DNA of 9,320 nucleotides from contig JAEEKC010000293.1 of assembly GCA_016282215.1 (NCBI GenBank), positions 1-9,320 of the forward strand, written 5' to 3'. This document shows, piece after piece, positions 1 to 5,533 of the stretch. The stretch comes from Lachnospiraceae bacterium. Lineage in GTDB: Bacteria > Bacillota > Clostridia > Lachnospirales > Lachnospiraceae. Under the pieces are notes generated by a model. The model saw only the letters and a list, made by a program, of their open reading frames with translations. It was not told the origin of the DNA and did not search any database. Position 1 is the first letter of the stretch. Each line of letters opens with the position of its first letter. Both the position numbers and the translations under genes were made by a program.

Positions 1-605
1 CCGTCATACTTGGCATAGACCGTCTGGTATCTGGTCTGATCCTCTAATTTCTCTGTAATGTACGGCGGAAGGGGCATCTCTCCGAGCTTGTCCAGGACTT
101 CTTCGAAAGTGACAGTTTTTTTGCTTACTGTCTCTTCGGTGCCGCGATCCGACTCCTCTTCTGTTTCCCCTATGGAAAACTCGATCAGCCGATTGCCCTC
201 ATCTACGATATCTTTGATCTCGCCATATAAAAGCCCTTCCCCAAAGGAAAGCTTCATGCCGGGTCTCGCTTTTTTTCCCGGCCGCACCAGGCATTCCCAG
301 AGCATCAGCTCCCGCCTTCGCAGAAGAAGCACCTCCACGACACCGCCGGTATCCGTCCGTTTGCCGTACAGCCTGGCCGGGATCACCTTGGTATTATTGA
401 GCACCAGGCAGTCACCGGGCTTTAAAAAGGTCAGGATATCCCGAAAGGTACGATGTTCCACTGCCCCGGTTTCCTTGTCCAAATGCAAAAGCCGGGAGGC
501 GTCGCGCTTTTCCAAGGGATGCTGTGCGATCAGCTCCTGCGGGAGATCGTAATAATAGTCGGATTTTAAAAAACCGGTTGAGTTGTCTGTTGCTTGCTTG
601 TTCAT
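1..605 (-). CDS. queA: QueA, S-adenosylmethionine:tRNA ribosyltransferase-isomerase (N-terminal part, runs off window)
   Basis: QueA transfers and isomerises the ribosyl group of S-adenosylmethionine onto 7-aminomethyl-7-deazaguanine at the wobble base of tRNA, giving epoxyqueuosine; it acts in the cytoplasm. About 201 codons are visible of a family usually near 340 residues, with no stop before base 1. Family hallmarks read on the minus strand are YDLPQELIAQHPLEKRDASRLL at about residues 19-40 (quoted in part: LPQELIAQ, EKRDASRLL), the CLVLNNTKVIPARL segment near residue 67, and a region ending in LPPYI that normally lies in the middle of the protein. The ATG at 605-603 is the only plausible start. 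It adds about 13 residues before the usual N terminus and has a weak AAAGG sequence about 13 bases upstream. The gene begins 20 bp after pheT on the same strand, so it is probably cotranscribed with pheST. Confidence 0.93.
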   Translation of the reverse strand, partial: MNKQATDNSTGFLKSDYYYDLPQELIAQHPLEKRDASRLLHLDKETGAVEHRTFRDILTFLKPGDCLVLNNTKVIPARLYGKRTDTGGVVEVLLLRRRELMLWECLVRPGKKARPGMKLSFGEGLLYGEIKDIVDEGNRLIEFSIGETEEESDRGTEETVSKKTVTFEEVLDKLGEMPLPPYITEKLEDQTRYQTVYAKYD

Positions 606-625
606 ATAAATGTATCGGCCTTTAT

Positions 626-3046
626 CTACGCTCTCAGTTCAATTCCCATGGACTGCAGTCCGTTCAGGATCTTCTTCATGGCCGCAGATACATCTGCCTC
701 TTCGAGGGTTCTGTCTTTCGCCCGGAAGGACAATGCATAGGCTACGGACTTGAAGCCTTCCTTGATCTGGTCGCCTTCATATACATCAAAGAGTCTGCAT
801 TCCTCAAGCAGTTTGCCGCCGCGCTGTGCAATCATTTTTTCAATCTCACCCACACGGATGTCATGCGGCACTACCATGGACAGGTCTCTTGTCACTGCAG
901 GATACTTCGCAATGCCCGCATACTTGCGGTCAAAGGTTACAAACGGCAGAACAGCCGGCAGATCGATCACTGCCACATAAGCCCTGGCGCCGATCTCATA
1001 AGCGTCGAGCACATTCGGATGTACCTCGCCGAGGAAACCGAGTTTTACGCCGTCATATACGATATCCGCCTGTCTGCCGGGATGCAGATAAGGCTTCTTA
1101 TCCGTGGGATCATATTCTTTCACTTTGCTCATGCCAAGTTCATCAAAGAACTCTTCGAGCACGCCCTTCATTGTGAAGAAATCGCCCTCGCCGTACATAC
1201 CCAGGGTAAAGGTGGAACGCTCATCCGGAAGCTCTGTCAGCGGCAGCGCCTTCGGCAGATACACGTTGGCGATCTCAAAGAGACGCACATCTTTATTTCT
1301 TCTGTTATAATTCGTAGAAAGTGAAGTCAGAATACCGTTCAGAGACGTTGTTCTCATAACGGAAAAATCCTCGCCCAGCGGATTTGCGATCTTGATGGCA
1401 TTCCTTAATACATCTCCCTCCGGGATCTGCAGTTTATCAAATACCTTGGGACTCTCGAAGGAATAGCACATTCCCTGTGAAAAGCCATTATACATAGCCA
1501 CCTTGGACGCAATACCCTCAACCACCAGCTTGAATGGGATCTTGCCGGTCGTTGCTTCACCCTTCGGAAGTGTCATGGGAATCTTGTCATAGCCATAGAA
1601 TCTTGCCACCTCCTCAGCGATATCCGCCCGGCCGAGCAGATCCTGCCGGAAAGAAGGGCAGGTCAGCATATTGGTGCTTTCATCATATTCCACTTCGATC
1701 TTTTTAAAGATCGACAGCATGGTTTCTTTATCAATATCCGTACCCAGGAAATCATTATAGAAATCCGGCTCAAACGGCAGCTGTACAAGAGGTTTGATGG
1801 GCTCTTTCACATCCACGATCCCGCTGACCACTTCACCGCAGCCAAGCTCATCAATGAGCTGGCAGGCACGGTTGATGGCTGCCTCTGCATTATTGGGATC
1901 CAGCCCTTTTTCAAACTTACCGGACGCATCGGAACGGATACCTACGCGTTTTGCGGATTTTCTGATATTGGCGCCGTTAAAAGTCGCCGCCTCAAACAAT
2001 ACCGTTGTCACATTGTCCGTGATCTTGGAATTCTCGCCGCCCATAATGCCGGCAATACCTATCTCCTTCTCGCCGTCGCAGATCATCAGGACGTCGTTAT
2101 CGAGCGTTCTCATCTGACCATCCAGCGTCTGGAACTGCTCACCGTCTTTGCCTCTGCGGACAACGATTTTGTTTCCTGCAACCGTATCCAGGTCAAAAGC
2201 ATGCATGGGCTGACCGTACTCTTCCATCACATAGTTGGTGATATCCACCAGGTTGTTGATGGGACGGATGCCGCTGGAAGCAAGGCGCCGCTGCATCCAC
2301 TCGGGTGAAGGAGCGATCTTGATGTTCTTCACCACTCTTGCGCAGTAGCGCGGGCAAAGATCCGGATCTTTGACTTCTACGGATATATAGTCTTCTACTT
2401 TTTCAGCTGTTTCATTGACTTTGACTTCCGGTGCCACAAAAGGCAGGTCAAAAGTCGCCGCTGCTTCTCTCGCAAGTCCTAAAATGCTGTAGCAGTCTAC
2501 TCTGTTGGATGTTACTTCGAACTCAAACTGGGTATCGTGCAGGCCGAGTACTTCCACTGCATCTGCGCCAACTTCTACATCATCCGGGAAAATATAAATG
2601 CCGTTTTCCGGTGCTTCGGGATACATATTCCGGTCGCTCCCCAACTCCTCGATGGAACACATCATGCCGAAACTCTCTACGCCGCGGAGTTTTCCGGCCT
2701 TGATTTCGATACCGTTTTCGGGAAGGGGACCGCCGTCATGGCCGCCTGCGACCTTACCGCCATCCAGAACAACAGGCACCTTTGCGCCTTCTGTGACATT
2801 CGGCGCACCGGTCACGATCTGGATCGTTTCGGTTCCGACATTCACCTGGCATACCACCAGTTTATCCGCATCGGGATGCCTTTCGATCTTCTCGATCTGT
2901 CCAACAACGATCTTTTCCAGATTCTGGTCCATGCGGTGAAAACCCTCGCACTTGGTGCCCGAGAGGGTCATTTTATCCATGAATTCCTGATCCGAACAAT
3001 TCAGATCCGGCACATACGCTTTCAGCCAATTCATTGCAGCGTTCAT
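626..3046 (-). CDS. pheT: Phenylalanyl-tRNA synthetase beta subunit PheT
   Basis: PheT is the large subunit of the cytosolic alpha2-beta2 phenylalanyl-tRNA synthetase. It binds tRNA-Phe and carries the B3/B4 editing region that hydrolyses mischarged Tyr-tRNA, while PheS holds the aminoacylation site. At 806 residues it has the usual full length. Domains in order: EMAP/OB-fold tRNA-binding region at about 40-155; B3/B4 at about 215-400 with RPINNLVDITNYV and GQPMHAFD; B5 at about 405-485, where D469, D475, E478 and E479 fit the Mg-binding pattern; catalytic-like core at about 500-700; C-terminal FDX-ACB anticodon-binding domain from about 712 (KYPAVTRDLSMVV). The start is set by AAAGGA at 3061-3056, nine bases before the first ATG; the next Met is at residue 5. 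The stop is TAG. Nothing is missing. It lies 103 bp after pheS and 20 bp before queA. Confidence 0.97.
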   Translation of the reverse strand: MNAAMNWLKAYVPDLNCSDQEFMDKMTLSGTKCEGFHRMDQNLEKIVVGQIEKIERHPDADKLVVCQVNVGTETIQIVTGAPNVTEGAKVPVVLDGGKVAGGHDGGPLPENGIEIKAGKLRGVESFGMMCSIEELGSDRNMYPEAPENGIYIFPDDVEVGADAVEVLGLHDTQFEFEVTSNRVDCYSILGLAREAAATFDLPFVAPEVKVNETAEKVEDYISVEVKDPDLCPRYCARVVKNIKIAPSPEWMQRRLASSGIRPINNLVDITNYVMEEYGQPMHAFDLDTVAGNKIVVRRGKDGEQFQTLDGQMRTLDNDVLMICDGEKEIGIAGIMGGENSKITDNVTTVLFEAATFNGANIRKSAKRVGIRSDASGKFEKGLDPNNAEAAINRACQLIDELGCGEVVSGIVDVKEPIKPLVQLPFEPDFYNDFLGTDIDKETMLSIFKKIEVEYDESTNMLTCPSFRQDLLGRADIAEEVARFYGYDKIPMTLPKGEATTGKIPFKLVVEGIASKVAMYNGFSQGMCYSFESPKVFDKLQIPEGDVLRNAIKIANPLGEDFSVMRTTSLNGILTSLSTNYNRRNKDVRLFEIANVYLPKALPLTELPDERSTFTLGMYGEGDFFTMKGVLEEFFDELGMSKVKEYDPTDKKPYLHPGRQADIVYDGVKLGFLGEVHPNVLDAYEIGARAYVAVIDLPAVLPFVTFDRKYAGIAKYPAVTRDLSMVVPHDIRVGEIEKMIAQRGGKLLEECRLFDVYEGDQIKEGFKSVAYALSFRAKDRTLEEADVSAAMKKILNGLQSMGIELRA

Positions 3047-3104
3047 TTTTTTATTTCCTTTCTATTTCTAATATCAATATCGATTATCCAATACTCGCAG
3101 ACCC

Positions 3105-3117
3105 GCAGCTTCGCTGC
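3105..3117. repeat. Small GCAGC/GCTGC hairpin in the pheS-pheT spacer
   Basis: The 103-bp spacer between pheS and pheT (3047-3149) holds a perfect 5-bp inverted repeat, GCAGC-TTC-GCTGC. On the coding strand this is preceded by GACGGTAGA and followed by GGGTCTGCGAG. No run of T follows, so it does not read as an intrinsic terminator. The CGGTAG...GCGAAGC wording resembles a segment in the tail of the insertion sequence (about 7671-7685), which suggests a dispersed intergenic repeat. The rest of the spacer is AT-rich and carries the pheT ribosome site at 3056-3061. Confidence 0.45.
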
Positions 3118-3149
3118 TCTACCGTCGCTTGGTTTTCTCTTTTGCTCAC

Positions 3150-4169
3150 TCAAAATTGACCCAAGAACCTTACATCATTCTCATAAAGAAGTCGCATATC
3201 ATCGATCTCGTACTTCAGAAGCGCGATCCTCTCAAGGCCCACACCGAAAGCGAAGCCGGTATATTCATTCGGGTCGATCTTGCTCATCTCGAGTACATGG
3301 GGATGTACCATGCCGCAGCCGAGGATCTCGATCCATCCTTCACCCTTGCAGAATCTGCAGCCCTTGCCGCCGCACTTAAAGCAGGATACGTCCATCTCTG
3401 CAGAAGGCTCGGTGAATGGGAAATGATGGGGACGGAATTTTACTTTGGTATCTTCTCCGAACAGTTCCTTGGCGAAGACTGCCAAAGTCCCCTTCAGGTC
3501 TGCAAAAGTAATATGCTTGTCAATGACAAGTCCTTCGATCTGATGGAAGGAGGGCGAATGCGTCGCATCCACTTCATCCGAACGGAATACCCTGCCCGGC
3601 GCGATCATGCGGATGGGGAGTTTTCCCTTCTCCATCTCATGCACCTGGGTGGATGAAGTCTGGGTACGCAGCAAAATATCGCCACTGATATAGAAAGTAT
3701 CCTGCTCATCCTTGGCCGGATGGTCCGCAGGGATATTCAAAGCTTCAAAATTATAATAATCGCGTTCTACTTCCGGACCTTCCACAACTTCATAGCCCAT
3801 GCCCACAAAGATGTTCTCCACCTCAGAAAGCGCCCGCATATTCGGATGCATATGTCCAACCTTCATACGCTTTGCGGGAAGGGTCACATCGATGGTCTCG
3901 GATGCCAGTTTTGATTCCCGGACAAGCGCTTCCATCTTGGCTTTGGATTCTTCGAGCACCTTTTCGATCTCCGCTCTGGTCTCATTGACCAGCTGTCCTA
4001 CCTCCGGACGATCCTGTGGCGCAACATCCTTCATACCCTTCAAAATCTCCGTCAGCGCTCCTTTTTTGCCGAGCTGGCTGACACGGATCTCATTGAGCTG
4101 GTCCAGCGTCTGGGAGTTTTTGATCTGCGCAAGCACTTCCTCCCTGATCTTCTGCAGTTTCTCTTTCAT
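3150..4169 (-). CDS. pheS: Phenylalanyl-tRNA synthetase alpha subunit PheS
   Basis: PheS is the catalytic subunit of phenylalanyl-tRNA synthetase, which activates phenylalanine with ATP and charges tRNA-Phe in the cytoplasm; it works only as a complex with PheT. The 339-residue protein is full length. Residues 1-90 form the predicted N-terminal coiled coil that grips tRNA. The class II core follows: motif 1 region with HPNMRALSEVENIF (about 108-121), motif 2 GRVFRSDEVDATHSPSFHQ (192-210), and motif 3 GFAFGVGLERIALLKY (305-320). A Cys cluster C263, C266, C271, C274 lies before WIEILGCGMVHP, as in many bacterial PheS proteins. The C terminus NDVRFLGQF is typical. AAGGAG at 4183-4178 sits eight bases before the ATG and fixes the start. 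It is the first gene of the pheS-pheT-queA series, with its own promoter at 4304-4276. Confidence 0.97.
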   Translation of the reverse strand: MKEKLQKIREEVLAQIKNSQTLDQLNEIRVSQLGKKGALTEILKGMKDVAPQDRPEVGQLVNETRAEIEKVLEESKAKMEALVRESKLASETIDVTLPAKRMKVGHMHPNMRALSEVENIFVGMGYEVVEGPEVERDYYNFEALNIPADHPAKDEQDTFYISGDILLRTQTSSTQVHEMEKGKLPIRMIAPGRVFRSDEVDATHSPSFHQIEGLVIDKHITFADLKGTLAVFAKELFGEDTKVKFRPHHFPFTEPSAEMDVSCFKCGGKGCRFCKGEGWIEILGCGMVHPHVLEMSKIDPNEYTGFAFGVGLERIALLKYEIDDMRLLYENDVRFLGQF

Positions 4170-4231
4170 ATGTCTATCTCCTTAATTAATTAGTAGTTTA
4201 TCGGCTTCGTTTTTTCATATCGGACTTTACA

Positions 4232-4258
4232 CTACCATATATAAAAAAATATATTCAT
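4232..4258 (-). CDS. Possible 8-codon leader peptide upstream of pheS (speculative)
   Basis: Within the roughly 100-nt leader of pheS there is a minimal reading frame, ATG at 4258 to TAG at 4232, coding for M-N-I-F-F-Y-I-W. Half of its residues are aromatic, including two adjacent Phe codons, which recalls leader peptides that sense charged tRNA-Phe. Against this, the upstream ribosome site is very weak (GACGG), the frame begins only about 10 nt after the predicted transcript start, and I see no terminator hairpin with a T-run between it and pheS. The local sequence is AT-rich, so TTT and TAT codons are expected by chance. I list it only as a candidate. Confidence 0.2.
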   Translation of the reverse strand: MNIFFYIW

Positions 4259-4275
4259 CAACCGTCACAAAGGGC

Positions 4276-4304
4276 ATTTTAACACAATTTGCGCCTGTTG
4301 TGAA
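4276..4304 (-). promoter_or_regulatory. Sigma-A type promoter for pheS-pheT-queA
   Basis: On the minus strand TTCACA (4304-4299, five of six matches to TTGACA) and TAAAAT (4281-4276, five of six matches to TATAAT) are separated by exactly 17 bases. Transcription would start near 4268, giving a leader of about 100 nt before pheS. No T-box motif of the GGTGG-ACC type is visible in this leader, although phenylalanyl-tRNA synthetase genes in many Firmicutes are T-box controlled. Confidence 0.65.
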
Positions 4305-4374
4305 GAAAAATACCCGAAATTTCATCTGATTTGGACTTTGTGTACAGATATGCACAGCTTCACAAAACAACGAC

Positions 4375-5253
4375 TTATTCTTTTTGCTCCGTTCTTTTCT
4401 TTTGGTACTTCTTTTTCTTATCTACATACTCACATTTCTTTCTGTGAAAAAAACCGTGCAAAAAAACATTCAGGGCGGCACCCAGCAGCACCATGTAAAA
4501 GATCATATACATCCAGATCATGGCAATGAGCACCGTCGTCAGGCTTCCGTACGTATTGGTACCCATGATCTGATTGACGTAAACGGAAAACACCCAGGAT
4601 GCAAAATACCAGGCACAGGAAGCAAAGAGCGCACCCGGCAATTCCCAGTGGAATCTGTTTTTTACATTGGGCAGATAGGTGTACAGCGCCGTAAACAGAA
4701 GCGTCATAACCATAATGATGATCAGAAAGCGGGCAGATTCGATAAACTCAAATATCGGTCTGACATGGGGATAGGTTCCCGTAACCAAAGCTGCAATACT
4801 GCGCATAAATACCACGCCAACCAGCAATAACAGCACGATCACCAGCATTCCGAACGTATAGATCGCTGCACGCAGCCGCAGGATAAAATAGTTTCGAAAT
4901 TCCTCTACACCGAAGATCACGTTCAGCCCGCGGAGCAGGGCCAGCATGCCTTTCGCGGCTGACCAGATCGTGAGCAGTAATGTGATGGGCAGCATCACGC
5001 CGGAAGTATCGTACAAATCTGACAGGATCCCTTCGATCAGATCATACATACTGGTCGGAAAAATATCTGCGAACACGGAAAAGACCTCTTCCTGTGTAAA
5101 AGGAAGATAAGGCAGCGCAGATAATAAAACCATGATCATGGGGATCAGAGAAAGAAAAGTAAAGAAAGCCGTACTGCTTGCATATGCAGACAGATGCTGG
5201 TCATTGACCTGTTTTGAAAACCTCTGAGAGGACTTATACAGTCTAGATATCAT
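4375..5253 (-). CDS. BrkB/YihY-family integral membrane protein
   Basis: This is a member of the BrkB/YihY (UPF0761) family of polytopic membrane proteins, whose biochemical role is not settled. From the ATG at 5253 the protein has 292 residues, the normal family length. Six hydrophobic segments are visible at about 24-48, 88-108, 131-158, 174-195, 206-228 and 238-268, followed by a very basic, Lys-rich cytoplasmic tail. Family signatures are HLSAYASSTAFFTFLSLIP (20-38), TYLPNVK (192-198), PGALFAS (206-212) and TYGSL (234-238). The frame stays open for 52 more codons up to 5409, but that stretch is Cys/Gly-rich, is not family-like and overlaps a structured RNA, so I reject it. GGGAG at 5262-5258 lies four bases before the chosen ATG, a short but workable spacing. 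Another ATG at 5286 is possible. It is probably expressed by readthrough from the RNA promoter upstream. Confidence 0.88.
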   Translation of the reverse strand: MISRLYKSSQRFSKQVNDQHLSAYASSTAFFTFLSLIPMIMVLLSALPYLPFTQEEVFSVFADIFPTSMYDLIEGILSDLYDTSGVMLPITLLLTIWSAAKGMLALLRGLNVIFGVEEFRNYFILRLRAAIYTFGMLVIVLLLLVGVVFMRSIAALVTGTYPHVRPIFEFIESARFLIIIMVMTLLFTALYTYLPNVKNRFHWELPGALFASCAWYFASWVFSVYVNQIMGTNTYGSLTTVLIAMIWMYMIFYMVLLGAALNVFLHGFFHRKKCEYVDKKKKYQKKRTEQKE

Positions 5254-5257
5254 AATG

Positions 5258-5262
5258 CTCCC
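5258..5262 (-). promoter_or_regulatory. Ribosome binding site that supports the short YihY start
   Basis: GGGAG is followed by CATT and then ATG (5253-5251). The spacing of four bases is short, but this site directly precedes the start that restores the family-typical N terminus. The same GGGAG also occurs before the next upstream ATG (5286) with three bases between, so the start is likely but not proven. Confidence 0.5.
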
Positions 5263-5270
5263 AAAACGAC

Positions 5271-5451
5271 AAAAACCCCTGAACATAGGCTCCCATACTT
5301 TGACTCCCAGCACGCAGCCAGGTGGGCAACCGCAGCAGGCGTTTCTGCCGTCCTCCGACCCGTAGGTAAGGCGTGACATCCACCCTGCAATATAGGAATC
5401 CCGTTTCAAGTATTTGTAGGTTCAAAATAATGAGAAACCAATATTCAGGTT
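5271..5451 (-). ncRNA. Structured small RNA, 6S-like (candidate 6S RNA gene)
   Basis: About 181 nt follow a good promoter, and their two ends pair with each other. The closing stem joins 5449-5433 to 5278-5294: 12 Watson-Crick pairs, 4 G-U pairs and one mismatch over 17 columns. Next comes an open 5' side of 19-32 nt (5432-5401); a weak 6-bp stem, 5413-5408 with 5300-5295, can form inside it. The rod then resumes with 5400-5395/5307-5302 (6 bp), 5388-5385/5317-5314 (4 bp), 5384-5380/5325-5321 (5 bp), and an apical hairpin 5350-5345/5338-5333. The closing stem is followed by GG and five T residues, fitting transcript end near 5271. Predicted start, paired ends, central bubble and length of 180-200 nt are the known architecture of 6S RNA, which binds and inhibits housekeeping RNA polymerase. 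I identify it by shape, not by a sequence match. Alternative: a cis-regulatory leader of the YihY gene. Confidence 0.55.
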
Positions 5452-5457
5452 ACTGAT

Positions 5458-5486
5458 ATTTTATCAAATCACGCCTTTTATTGCAA
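5458..5486 (-). promoter_or_regulatory. Extended -10 promoter for the 6S-like RNA
   Basis: On the minus strand TTGCAA (5486-5481) and TAAAAT (5463-5458) are separated by exactly 17 bases, with a TG one base before the -10 element. The predicted start at about 5451-5450 coincides with the first bases of the closing stem of the downstream RNA. The stretch 5487-5533, between this promoter and the chemoreceptor stop codon, is AT-rich; I see no convincing terminator hairpin in it. Confidence 0.65.
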
Positions 5487-5533
5487 TATCTTTTTGATGA
5501 ACAAAAACTAAAATCCCAGTAAACTTTTAAGTG

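Noticed and set aside
524..1324. Long open frame on the plus strand opposite pheT
   Set aside because: It is antisense to a clear PheT coding region, has no recognisable domain and no ribosome site.
2537..3379. Open frame on the plus strand across the pheT start, the spacer and the pheS end
   Set aside because: It is antisense to two well-identified genes, and its translation resembles nothing known to me.
4298..4365. Perfect 8-bp inverted repeat TTGTGAAG/CTTCACAA around the upstream side of the pheS promoter
   Set aside because: The arms are 52 bp apart and there is no T-run. One arm overlaps the -35 box, but a repeat of this size can occur by chance in 200 bp.
5254..5451. Known riboswitch (M-box, ydaO, cobalamin or TPP type) upstream of YihY
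   Set aside because: A short TCCTATAT sequence recalls the M-box, but the other conserved M-box segments and those of the other classes are absent. The paired ends and own terminator-like T-run fit a free RNA better.
5487..5533. Possible intrinsic terminator after the chemoreceptor gene
   Set aside because: The stretch is AT-rich with T-runs, but I could not build a stable GC-containing stem before them.
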